From contig NZ_JACHDP010000001.1 in the NCBI RefSeq assembly GCF_014201145.1, forward strand, positions 372,001 through 436,000: a stretch of DNA of 64,000 bases, in the 5' to 3' direction. Below the pieces are notes generated by a model that saw only the letters and a program-made list of their open reading frames with translations, searched no databases and was not told where the DNA came from. The translations under genes and the position numbers were made by a program. This document shows positions 53,616 through 62,255 of the stretch, one piece after another (the first letter of the stretch is position 1; every line of letters begins with the position of its first letter). Source of the stretch: Micromonospora parathelypteridis. GTDB taxonomy: Bacteria > Actinomycetota > Actinomycetes > Mycobacteriales > Micromonosporaceae.

Positions 53616-54772
53616 CGACGAACCCGCTCATCGCCACCGCGTCCGACGCGCCACCCAGCGCGTGGGCAGGCGTCTGGATCTGCGAGGACATCGAGCTCAT
53701 CGCGCAGGGCGTGCGCAGCGGCAGTTGGATCGACGGCAGCCTCGGTGTGGTCAGCGCCGGCCTGGACTCCCTCGCCTTCGTCTCGGACCCGGTTGGCGCC
53801 CTCCTGCAGTACGGGATCGCCTGGCTCATCGAACACGTCAAGCCGCTCAGCGAGGCGTTGGACTGGCTCGCCGGCGACCCCGCGCAGATCACCGCACACG
53901 CCCAGACCTGGCGCAACGTTGCAGGGTCCCTACGCGAGGAAGCCGCCGCGCTGGCTCTCGCCGTCCGCGACGACATCGGCAGCTGGGGCGGCAGTGCGGG
54001 TCCCGCCTACCGGGCCTGGTCCGCCGAGCAACAGCAGGCCATCACCGGCCTCGCCCAGGGCGCCGACACCATGGCCGCGATCACCGAAGGCGCCGCCGGC
54101 CTGGTGGCCGCCGTCCGGCTCCTGGTCCGCGACGCCATCGCCACCTGCGTGTCCCGCATCATCGTGTACGCGGGCGAACTCGTCATCACCGGCGGACTGG
54201 CCACCCCGCTCGTCGTCGAACAGGTCACGACGCTGGTGGCGTCCTGGGGTGCTCGGATCGCACGACTGCTGCGTGGGCTGCTGGCCAGCCTGCGACGGCT
54301 GATCCCGGAGGTTCGCCGACTCGGCGACCTCATCGAGAAGCTCAAGCAGGCACTGGGGCGACTCCAGAAGCAGTCGCCCGGCCCGCAGAGGCCCGACGGG
54401 TCCGGGCCGACAAAGGTTCCCGGTGATCCCAGGCGACCGGACTTCACCAAGGCCGAGATCGACTCCAGGAAGATCACCGCCTACGCCATGAACCCGGACC
54501 ACCCTGTCGGTAAGAACAAGTACCGCGTCATCAGCTCCGTCACCGGCCTCGGCCCGGACGACGCCGACGTGATCGTGCAGCAGATCCGCGAGGGCGTACT
54601 CGCCGGCAACCCTTTGCTGGGTAAGGCGGACGAGTTCGGCCAGCGGTGGTCCGTGGACCTTCCCCTGACCGGGCCCGGTGGCACGATCACCGTCCGCACA
54701 GCCTGGATACTGGAGAACGGGGCATCTACACCTCGGATGGTCACCATCTCGTTCCCGCCCAAGGAAGGATGA
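53612..54772 (+). CDS. WXG-type polymorphic toxin with C-terminal DUF6883-like domain
   Basis: 386 residues from GTG 53612. Residues 60-220 form the helical WXG-like export region with SWGGSAGPAYRAW near 123 and a hydrophobic stretch (ATCVSRIIVYAGELVITGGLATPLVV). A basic linker and a Pro-rich hinge (~250-275) lead to a ~105-residue C-terminal domain: KITAYAMNPDHPVGKNKYRV, ADVIVQQIREGVLAG, RWSVDLPLTGPGGTITVRTAWILENGASTPRMVTI. That pattern, notably NPDHPVG and TAWI..G, matches the DUF6883 group found at the ends of polymorphic toxins. Its target is unknown. A small gene encoding a DUF4926-like protein follows one base after the stop and is the likely immunity partner. Confidence 0.82.
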   Translation: MTTNPLIATASDAPPSAWAGVWICEDIELIAQGVRSGSWIDGSLGVVSAGLDSLAFVSDPVGALLQYGIAWLIEHVKPLSEALDWLAGDPAQITAHAQTWRNVAGSLREEAAALALAVRDDIGSWGGSAGPAYRAWSAEQQQAITGLAQGADTMAAITEGAAGLVAAVRLLVRDAIATCVSRIIVYAGELVITGGLATPLVVEQVTTLVASWGARIARLLRGLLASLRRLIPEVRRLGDLIEKLKQALGRLQKQSPGPQRPDGSGPTKVPGDPRRPDFTKAEIDSRKITAYAMNPDHPVGKNKYRVISSVTGLGPDDADVIVQQIREGVLAGNPLLGKADEFGQRWSVDLPLTGPGGTITVRTAWILENGASTPRMVTISFPPKEG

Positions 54773-54773
54773 C

Positions 54774-54971
54774 ATGTTGGAGCTGTACGACGTGGTTGAG
54801 CTCCGAGAGGCCATGCCGGCAGAGCAACTGCCTGCCGGGGCAGTGGGGACGGTCGTTCATATCTTCAGCGACCCCTCGACCGCGTACGAAGTCGAGTTCG
54901 CCGACGCCGACGGCCGTACCGTCGCCATGGTCACGCTCCGGGCCGACCAGGTAATCCACCGCGACGGTTAG
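54774..54971 (+). CDS. DUF4926-like immunity protein
   Basis: 65 residues from ATG 54774 with AAGGAAGGA upstream. MLELYDVVELREAMPAEQLPAGAVGTVVHIF and YEVEFADADGRTVAMVTLRADQV fit DUF4926, a small beta-barrel domain often encoded beside DUF6883-type toxins. One base separates it from the toxin stop. Probable cytoplasmic inhibitor of the toxin. It is convergent with the giant helicase gene at 55105; 54972-55104 shows no gene. Confidence 0.82.
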   Translation: MLELYDVVELREAMPAEQLPAGAVGTVVHIFSDPSTAYEVEFADADGRTVAMVTLRADQVIHRDG

Positions 54972-55104
54972 TCATTCGCCGCACGGTCCCACACCGCCTG
55001 GACGAGCACGACCTCGGCTGAGGCGCCCAAGACGTGACCCGTTCCACCGCTACCGGACCGGCTACGTCAATTCGTGCCGCTCACCGATTTGAGGCGCGCT
55101 CTCG

Positions 55105-58100
55105 TCAGCCGAGGGTGATACGGCCCTCTGAGTCGAAGCGGAGGCGACCGCTGGTCACGGCGACGTGCAGCCCGTACCGGAGTAGTTTGTCGATCTTGTC
55201 GGTACGCCTGCGGTAGCCGAGCCGCTCCAGACCGGCGCGCAGCAGCCGCTCCTCGTCCATGCTCGGTACGCCCTGCAGCACGTGCACGAAGGCGTTGGCG
55301 ACCTCCTCCGGCGGCACCTCTTCGAACGCGCGGTCATTGCTTGTCTGAGTCACCCGGTACGCGCGGTGCGTCTGCGGGTCTGCACCCTCGGGCCAGGCGT
55401 ACCGGCTCACGGTCGGGTGCGTGTGGAGCCGGCGGGAGTCGACGAGCGCGAGCACGGCGCTGCGGCGGTCTTCCCGGGTCCGGAGGAAACCGAACCGGGC
55501 GAGGGCCAGGCGGGCCAGGCGGTGCTGCTCGATGGGCCCCTCCGCCTCGATGATCTCGCGGAGGGCGTTCCGCATCAGACCGCGCACGCGCTGGTCCGTG
55601 GCGAGCAGGTCGAGGTCGGCCTGTTCGCCGAGCGGCGTCGGGACGTACGGGATGAATGGGCTCGCCGTGATGGTGCCCGAGGCTGTCGTCGGCGCGACCG
55701 CCACCGGAGACGGTACGGACTCAACGGCGAGTCCGGTGACGGGTGCCGGCACGGCGCCCAGGAGGGGCTCTTCGTCCGCCCCGAGGCGCGGCTGCGGCAA
55801 CTCGCTGGCCGGTGCCGGGTGCGGCGGCTCGACGTCCGTTGCGGAACGCGGCTGCGGCAGTTCGACGTCGCGGTACGGCGCATCTGCCGACTCGGGCTCC
55901 GGTTCGGCGGTCGCGGGGGCCTCAGCACGGGTGACCGCGTCGTCGACACGGTCGAGCAGCGCCGATCGGTCGTGGATCCACGCCGGCAGCCAGAACCGCA
56001 CGACCTCCGGCCAACCCATGATCGAGCGCAGGAGCGTGGGCGCCGAGTCCCGGTCGGCCACCGTCGGGCGGGCGCTCCAGTCGGGACCGTCGAGCATGAC
56101 GGCCACCTGCCACGTGGGTGAGCCTGGTCTGCGAACGGCGATGTCCACGGTGAAGTCGGAGAGGCCGTGCGAGGTGCGGACCTCGTGGCCGCGGTCGCGC
56201 AGCGCCCCGGCCACCTCGTCGCGGATCCGACTGCGTCGCTCGGTGCGGTCGGTCGCGAGGTCGCCCAGGCGGTCCGCTCCGGCGGCGGCCATTTCGCAGT
56301 ACGCCCGCAGGTGCTGGGTGCCCAGCGCGGACGTGCGGGACAGGTCGATGTCCGACGGGTCGAACGAGGAATAGAGGACGACCTGGCGGCGGGCGCGGGT
56401 GATGGCCACGTTGAGCCGCCGTTCGCCGCCGGCCTGGCTGAGCGGGCCGAAGTTCAGCGGGAGCTGGCCGGTTTCCAGGTTCGTGGAGAAGGCCAGGGAG
56501 AACAGGACGACGTCCCGCTCGTCGCCCTGCACGTTCTCCAGGTTCTTGACGAAGATCGGCTCCGCGACCGCCCCGGAGAGGTGCTCGCGGATGATCGGGT
56601 CGGTGCTCTCCTCCAGCAGGTTGAGGATGAGGTCCCGCTGCTGGATGTTGAAGGTGACCACGCCGACGGACTGGGTGTCGGTCGCCGGGTCGTGCAGCCG
56701 CCGGGTGATGTCCGCGAGGATCGCCCGCGCCTCGACCTCGTTGGTTCGGGATCCACCTCGGTCGTACCGACCGTCGACACGCCGCCAGCTGACACCGGCG
56801 GAACTGGTGGCGCCAGGGGACGGGAGGCTGGAGAGCTTGTTGTCGTAGTAGTAGCGGTTGGAGAAGGCGATGAGCGACTCATCGTGACTGCGGTAGTGCC
56901 AGGAGAGCCATCGTTGCGGCAGTCCCGACTCGACGGCCTCGCTGAGGATGCTCTCCAGGTCCTCCGGCACCGGGCCGTTGCCCTCGTCGACCTCGTCGAC
57001 GCTGTGGCTGGCCTGCATGATGCTGCTCGGCGGCATCTGTCGGGAGTCGCCAACCACCACCACGGCGCTGCCCCTACCCATCGCACCAACCGCCTCTGCC
57101 ACGCGGATCTGCGACGCCTCGTCGAAGATGACCAGGTCGAAGCGTTGGCTCCCCGGTGCCAGGAAGTTCGCCGCGGACGCCGGGCTGACCAGCACGCACG
57201 GGGTCAGTGCGAGCACCGCGTCCGGGTACTGTTCGAACAGTTCGCGGAAGGACCTGCCGCCTCGCTTGCGGCGAAGCTCCGCGGCGAAGTCGGCGAAGCG
57301 TCCACGCCGGTCGGTCGGGCTGAAGGGCCGACGACGGACCAGCACCGCCGGCAGTTGCGTCGGCAGCGCGGACCGCAGCTCACCGGCGGCCACCTCGAAC
57401 TGGTTGATTTCGTCGTCGTGCAGCTCCGGGTCGAAGTACTGCAGCCCGCCGGCCCGTACCCGCTCGGCGAGGGACGCGGCGGCGACGCCCCGCCGGTAGA
57501 CCTCCTCCGCCAGCTGCGCGGGCACCTCGGCGCGCAACAGTTGGTCCCGGAAGTCGGTGAGGCCGGCCGAGGCGAGCACGTCGGCGTGCGTCAGGACGGT
57601 CGCCCATCGGCGCAGCGGGAACAGCTCCTCGATCTGCAGCTCGTGCAGCCAGGTTGCGCCGTCGCGCTGCCAGGCGTCGAACCAGTGCGTACCGGCTGCC
57701 CACAGCGCCAGCTCGGGTCCGGCCGAGCGCAACACCCCACGCCACGCCCGCCAGCGCGAGGCGAACCGGTCGAGTAGCACCGCACCGCCGTCGGTGAACC
57801 CGCGCTGGAACAGCTCCCAGGCCTGCGGGTGCCGCGCCAGAAGTGTCCGGCCGGCCCGGGTCGCGTCGATCGCCTCGGTCAGCCGCTCCTGAGCGTTCGG
57901 GTCCGTGGGCTGCCACTGCGGCAGCCGCAGCCCGCCCACCGCAAGAACATGCTGGTAGAGCCCGGCCGCCTGCGCCTGGGCGGCCACCAGCCGGCCGGTG
58001 ATGACCTCCGCCCGCTCGACGTCAAGCGTCGCGCCGGCAACCAGGTGCACCGCCAACCGGTCCGCGACGGCCTGCCGACGCTTGCGCTTACCGAACAGCT

Positions 58101-61100
58101 TCTTGGCGGCCTCCTGGGCCTCACCATCCCAGGCGGTCAGCTCCGGGCGGGCGAACACGTCCGGCCGGAAGGTGGCGAACTCACCGGCGAAGCCCTGCCG
58201 GAAGGCCGCCAGGTCCGCTTGGAGCCGGGCCACCGCCTCGTCCCACCGTCGGTCGCTGGCGTGCAGGGTGGTTTCCCGGTCCGGCAGCATTCCGCGTACG
58301 GCGAACCAGGCGCCTGCCTGCAGCTCGCTCACGCTTTCCGGGGCGGGCAGTGTCCGCAGCAGGTCGACAAGGTGCGGGTGGGCGGCGAGGTCGGCACGGA
58401 GACGTTCGAGTTCGGCGGCGATCTCGGTGACGGCGGCCCCGTGCAGCCCGTCGAGGGCGCGGCAGCCGCTGAGCGCCCACGGGTGCGCGGCCCGGAGCCG
58501 CGCCGATCGTGCGGCCGCCGGGAACTCCCGCAGGGTCGTCTCGACCTGGGCGCGTGCCTCGGCGGGTGCGTGCAGGTAGCTCACCGGAATCGGGGCGACC
58601 GGGCCGTCCCCGTACGCCAGGGTCTGCTCGTAGGCCGACCAGAGTGACATCCCGACGGGGTTGGTGGTGTGCACCTGAGCCGGGTAGTCGGTCAGCGGGG
58701 CGAGCCGCGTCCGGTACGCCGTCTCGACGGCCGTCCAGGTGCCGTCGCCGCCCTGATCGTACTGATCGAGGGCGTCGCGTAGCTGTTGGCGGATCGCGTT
58801 GAGGGACTGCTTGCGCCCGTGCAGGTCGAGGGCGAATGGCCCCAGACCGACCTGCTTGAGGCGGCGCTTCACCACCTCCAGGGCGGCCTGCTTCTCGGCG
58901 ACGAACAGCACCGACCGGCCGGCGCTGACCGCCCGCGCGATCATGTTGGTGATGGTCTGTGACTTGCCGGTACCGGGCGGGCCTTCCAGGACGAAAGAGT
59001 GGCCGCGCTCGGCGCGGACGATGGCCTGCATCTGCGACCCGTCGGCAGGGATCGGCAGGTGCAAATCCGCCTCGTCGACAGCGACGTCGACGTCGTGCTC
59101 GGGCCGGGCGGGGTCGTCGAACGTGGCGCCGGAGGATTCGACCAGGTGCCGGACGACCGGGTTCTCCATGAACAGCGGCCAGTGGTCGGTGAGGTCCCGC
59201 CACATCTGGAAGGTGGAGAACTGCAACAGCCGGAGGCTGGCGGTCTCGTCGATGCGGTAGTTGAGCCGGTTGTCGAGCAGGCCGGTGTTGATCGCGGCCA
59301 GGGTCTTGGCGATGTCGATGCCATGCTCGTCGAGGACCGGCTGTTCCAGCTCGGGGATCCGCACGCTGTGCTTGACCCGCAACCACTCGATGAGGCAGTA
59401 GTTCGGGCTGGCGACCTCGGTACCGTCGATGACCATCGCGTACGGGCGACGGCCGCTGCCGCCTTCGATGCGGACCGGTAGGAGGAACAGCGGCGCGTAC
59501 GCCTCTCCCCCGGTCGTCTTGGTGTGCACCAGCGTGCCGATGGTCAGGTAGAGGTAGTTGCTGCCGGTCTCCTGCTCCATCGTGCGCGCCTCACGCTGCA
59601 ACGCCCGCATCGCGGTCTTGTAGCGGGCGTCGGTGACCGCGCCGTAGACCCGGCGATCGGTGCGCAGCTCCCGGGTGAGGATCTCCGCGTCGAGGTCCTG
59701 CGCACGGCGTGCCCCGGCCAGCTCGTGGACATGACTGATGTCGTCCTGCGGGATGACCTGTACCTGACGGCCATCGTGGATCAGATCGTCGAGCAGCGGC
59801 AGCGCACCCGCCGGCACGTGCAGGTCCAGCCCACGGCCACGCTTGGGCAGGTTGAGCAGCGGATTGCGCAGGCTCAGATCGAGCAGCGACTTCTTCCACT
59901 GCTGCACGCGCGCCGGGGACCCGTCGGACTGGTGCGGCACCTCCTCGCCCTCGTCGGCGAGCTGGCGCAGCTTCGCCGCCGCGACACCGGGTGGAAGGTC
60001 GAGGGACGCTCCCGCGTCGGCGGTCACTTCCTGGACCAGCGGTGTGGTGACCAGTTCGTCGGCGGACGGCAGCGGGCGGATCCCCGAGCGATGGGCCAGG
60101 TGGACGTCGACGACGCCCTGCATGCGCTCGCCGTCGCCGCGGAAGTGGCCGAGCCCGACCCGTACCGCCTCGGTGAAGGTCGCCGACTGTGCGCCCGGCC
60201 CGATGCGGGTCAGCTCGACCGGCACCGCCCGACCGGAGTCCACCATCGAGATCAGCAGGTTGCTCTCGGTCAGCGCGGCCGAGCCCAGCCGTTCGTCCTC
60301 CAGCAGGAAACCACCGAAGGCATGCCCCTCGCTGATGAAGACCAGCGGATGCAGCCCTGCCGCCTCCAGGCATGCGGCGTACGTGACGGACAGGTCGATG
60401 CAGTTGCCGAGCCGGCCGTCCAGCACCGCGGCTGTCGTCCGTACCTTCTGGCCGGTGTTCTCGAACGACGCCGGCAGGGTCTGGTAGGTGATTTCGAGTT
60501 GGCGCAACGCCTCGTACACGGCGCCGGCGATCAGGGCTGCTCGCTCCGAACCCTCCTGATAGCCCTGCAGAGAGCCGGAGCCGGTCCGCGCCAACAGAAG
60601 TTGGGCGGCAGCCCGCAGGACCGCCTCCACCGCCCGGGTGTTCGGCTGCACGAAGGCCGCCAGGCTGTCGTACAGGGCGGGGCTGTTGAACCATTCGTTG
60701 TGCGCCAACACTCGTGACGGGGCAACCAGCGTCAACGGGTTGTGATCCGCAACCGCCTCGGCTGCCTCGGCTGCTTTGACGGTGAGGCGGTAGTCGACGG
60801 GGAACGCCTCGTCAGTGCGGTACAGCAGCACGCGGTCGGGCGTGAAGTCGCGGAAGTCGTCCCAGCTCGTGCTCGCCCCGGGCCGCAACGGCGCGGCCAG
60901 CGTGCGCGTCCACGGCTCGGTCAGCGCGCCGTCCGGGCCAAGCAGCTCCAACGTCAGCGTCACGTCGGTCAGCGGCACCGCACCGTTGTTGACGAGCGTG
61001 AGGTGACGGACCAAGGGCACCCGGTTGTGCACCAGGGCGGCGTTGATCGCCGGCTGCACGAGCAGCCCGACTGCGAGCTGGTCGTCGTCGGCGGTGAACT

Positions 61101-61122
61101 GCGCGAAGACGCTGTCGGACAT
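55105..61122 (-). CDS. Giant DUF4011 superfamily 1 helicase-nuclease, defence-type protein
   Basis: 2005 residues from ATG 61122 (GGAG 8 bp upstream); ATG 61128 would add two residues. Order: N-terminal beta domain (1-110); transglutaminase-like domain with Cys241 (GNCIDLS) and His267 (GHAFGG); DUF4011 (~410-700: KSLLDLSLRNPLLNLPKRG); SF1 helicase with Walker A GPPGTGKSQ (Lys720), Walker B VIFDEASQ (Asp1334-Glu1335), HYRSHDESLI, and LNVAITRARRQVVL motif VI; a Vsr/MTES_1575-like nuclease domain (~1640-1700: DFTVDIAV, VAVMLDGPDW, DRD); Pro-rich linker; C-terminal DUF3320 (~1890-2005: REIIEAEGPIEQHRLARL, RAFEEVPPEEVANA). Related multidomain helicase-nucleases act in anti-phage systems such as Hhe. 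No partner gene is needed in those. Confidence 0.88.
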   Translation of the reverse strand: MSDSVFAQFTADDDQLAVGLLVQPAINAALVHNRVPLVRHLTLVNNGAVPLTDVTLTLELLGPDGALTEPWTRTLAAPLRPGASTSWDDFRDFTPDRVLLYRTDEAFPVDYRLTVKAAEAAEAVADHNPLTLVAPSRVLAHNEWFNSPALYDSLAAFVQPNTRAVEAVLRAAAQLLLARTGSGSLQGYQEGSERAALIAGAVYEALRQLEITYQTLPASFENTGQKVRTTAAVLDGRLGNCIDLSVTYAACLEAAGLHPLVFISEGHAFGGFLLEDERLGSAALTESNLLISMVDSGRAVPVELTRIGPGAQSATFTEAVRVGLGHFRGDGERMQGVVDVHLAHRSGIRPLPSADELVTTPLVQEVTADAGASLDLPPGVAAAKLRQLADEGEEVPHQSDGSPARVQQWKKSLLDLSLRNPLLNLPKRGRGLDLHVPAGALPLLDDLIHDGRQVQVIPQDDISHVHELAGARRAQDLDAEILTRELRTDRRVYGAVTDARYKTAMRALQREARTMEQETGSNYLYLTIGTLVHTKTTGGEAYAPLFLLPVRIEGGSGRRPYAMVIDGTEVASPNYCLIEWLRVKHSVRIPELEQPVLDEHGIDIAKTLAAINTGLLDNRLNYRIDETASLRLLQFSTFQMWRDLTDHWPLFMENPVVRHLVESSGATFDDPARPEHDVDVAVDEADLHLPIPADGSQMQAIVRAERGHSFVLEGPPGTGKSQTITNMIARAVSAGRSVLFVAEKQAALEVVKRRLKQVGLGPFALDLHGRKQSLNAIRQQLRDALDQYDQGGDGTWTAVETAYRTRLAPLTDYPAQVHTTNPVGMSLWSAYEQTLAYGDGPVAPIPVSYLHAPAEARAQVETTLREFPAAARSARLRAAHPWALSGCRALDGLHGAAVTEIAAELERLRADLAAHPHLVDLLRTLPAPESVSELQAGAWFAVRGMLPDRETTLHASDRRWDEAVARLQADLAAFRQGFAGEFATFRPDVFARPELTAWDGEAQEAAKKLFGKRKRRQAVADRLAVHLVAGATLDVERAEVITGRLVAAQAQAAGLYQHVLAVGGLRLPQWQPTDPNAQERLTEAIDATRAGRTLLARHPQAWELFQRGFTDGGAVLLDRFASRWRAWRGVLRSAGPELALWAAGTHWFDAWQRDGATWLHELQIEELFPLRRWATVLTHADVLASAGLTDFRDQLLRAEVPAQLAEEVYRRGVAAASLAERVRAGGLQYFDPELHDDEINQFEVAAGELRSALPTQLPAVLVRRRPFSPTDRRGRFADFAAELRRKRGGRSFRELFEQYPDAVLALTPCVLVSPASAANFLAPGSQRFDLVIFDEASQIRVAEAVGAMGRGSAVVVVGDSRQMPPSSIMQASHSVDEVDEGNGPVPEDLESILSEAVESGLPQRWLSWHYRSHDESLIAFSNRYYYDNKLSSLPSPGATSSAGVSWRRVDGRYDRGGSRTNEVEARAILADITRRLHDPATDTQSVGVVTFNIQQRDLILNLLEESTDPIIREHLSGAVAEPIFVKNLENVQGDERDVVLFSLAFSTNLETGQLPLNFGPLSQAGGERRLNVAITRARRQVVLYSSFDPSDIDLSRTSALGTQHLRAYCEMAAAGADRLGDLATDRTERRSRIRDEVAGALRDRGHEVRTSHGLSDFTVDIAVRRPGSPTWQVAVMLDGPDWSARPTVADRDSAPTLLRSIMGWPEVVRFWLPAWIHDRSALLDRVDDAVTRAEAPATAEPEPESADAPYRDVELPQPRSATDVEPPHPAPASELPQPRLGADEEPLLGAVPAPVTGLAVESVPSPVAVAPTTASGTITASPFIPYVPTPLGEQADLDLLATDQRVRGLMRNALREIIEAEGPIEQHRLARLALARFGFLRTREDRRSAVLALVDSRRLHTHPTVSRYAWPEGADPQTHRAYRVTQTSNDRAFEEVPPEEVANAFVHVLQGVPSMDEERLLRAGLERLGYRRRTDKIDKLLRYGLHVAVTSGRLRFDSEGRITLG

Positions 61123-61241
61123 GGGCATTTCTCCAGGTGACGAGACCAGGGAACGCCAGCCTAGCGGTCACCCGACCGGTGGAGAGGGCCCCGGCCGTAC
61201 GACGATCTTGGAAGTCGTACGTCTGGGGCAGGATGTGCGCC

Positions 61242-61739
61242 ATGACGACGCACCACCCGAACAGCCGGCGCCTGGTCTACGGCTACGCCACGATGCACGA
61301 CTGCCTCGCCTTCGCCGACGCCGGCACCGCGACCGAGGAGGCCGCGGAGATCCGGGCGCTCGCCGCCGCGCGCACCTGGGGCGAGGCCCGGCAGGTCCGA
61401 ATGACCCACCTGTGGAACCCCGCCGGCCCCGAATACCACGAGCCGGAGGACGGGTACGCCGACGACAAGGCTTTCGACATCACCGAGGTGGGTGCTGTCG
61501 GCGACGGAACCTGGCCGCGGATGGCCGCCGTGCGGGCGTTCACGTTGCTGCCCAAGGACCTGCAAGAGCGGTACGGCAAGCGCGAGCTCACTCTGCACGA
61601 CGGCGACTACCTCGAGATTGCGCTCGCCAGCGAGGGCGAGTTGGTGGCCGAGCTGCGCCGGCGCGGCTACGAGGTGAGCCGCGACGACGAGCTCATCAAC
61701 CTGCTCGACGGCTTCAGCCTGGGCTCGCAGGCCAGCTGA
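61242..61739 (+). CDS. Hypothetical protein
   Basis: 165 residues from ATG 61242, with GGGGCAGG 10 bases before; ATG 61233 is an alternative. No signal or membrane segment. MTTHHPNSRRLVYGYATMHDCLAFADAGTATEEAAEIRALAAARTWGEARQVRMTHLWNPAGPEYHEPED, then DITEVGAVGDGTWPRMAAVRAFTLLPKDL and DYLEIALASEGELVAELRRRGY: soluble alpha/beta pattern, acidic overall. I do not recognise a family. It diverges from the giant helicase gene by 119 bp, so it could share its promoter region. Confidence 0.7.
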   Translation: MTTHHPNSRRLVYGYATMHDCLAFADAGTATEEAAEIRALAAARTWGEARQVRMTHLWNPAGPEYHEPEDGYADDKAFDITEVGAVGDGTWPRMAAVRAFTLLPKDLQERYGKRELTLHDGDYLEIALASEGELVAELRRRGYEVSRDDELINLLDGFSLGSQAS

Positions 61740-61761
61740 CCGGCCCTCTCGACTCAGCGGC

Positions 61762-61935
61762 GGCGTCGCTGGCTCCGAATTCACCAAACGCCCGGACATG
61801 GGTTCCGTCGATCACCGCCCGGGACATGTCGAGCTGGTCGGCGGCTCTCACCGGTGCCGCCGTGGTGGTCGGGGCGGCAGCAGCGGCGCGATCTCGGCCC
61901 AGAGATCGTCCGAGACGATCCACGGCGGCTACTCA
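61762..61935 (-). pseudogene. IS5-type transposase remnant
   Basis: On minus, 61935-61855 encodes PWIVSDDLWAEIAPLLPPRP, the N-terminal signature of IS5-family transposases, preceded in frame by a stop. A different frame right after it (about 61855-61765) encodes AADQLDMSRAVIDGTHVRAFGE, the family's catalytic-domain LD-SRAVIDG-HVRA motif. The roughly 70 codons normally between them are missing, so an internal deletion with a frameshift has destroyed the gene. No terminal inverted repeats were found. Confidence 0.75.
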
Positions 61936-62201
61936 CCCCTCCTCACGTTCAGACAGAACGACCCTCACGTCCCGGGGGTTACGCCCAACATCATTTCGTT
62001 AGGAGTTATTAGGCGGCCCAGACCTGACCCATTCCCGCCAGGGCCAGCCTCGCGGTTGCCCGAGATTCGCCATGATTTCTTCCCTGTTGCCGAGGCGACT
62101 CCCAAGACAACCCGGACTGATCCGCCGGCCGACGATCCGAAGAACAGCACCACGGGTTCGCACTGTGAAACGTTTTAGTCTCGCCGACTGCTGTCGACGG
62201 G
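61936..62201. other. Gene-poor stretch with a LacI-type palindrome
   Basis: No open frame with family support. The short element TGAAACGTTTTA at 62165-62176 includes the perfect palindrome AAACGTTT (62168-62175), a LacI-type core, lying downstream of the rhamnosidase gene. It may be what is left of an older sugar-use operon. Confidence 0.35.
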
Positions 62202-62227
62202 GAGCCGGGCGGTTGCCCGCCCGGCTC
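62202..62227 (-). terminator. Terminator of the rhamnosidase gene
   Basis: GAGCCGGGCGG (62202-62212) and CCGCCCGGCTC (62217-62227), eleven perfect pairs with loop TTGC, 28 bases past the stop at 62256. No clear U-tract on minus. Confidence 0.65.
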
Positions 62228-62255
62228 TTCGTCACTACGCGCAAGGGTCAGGGAG

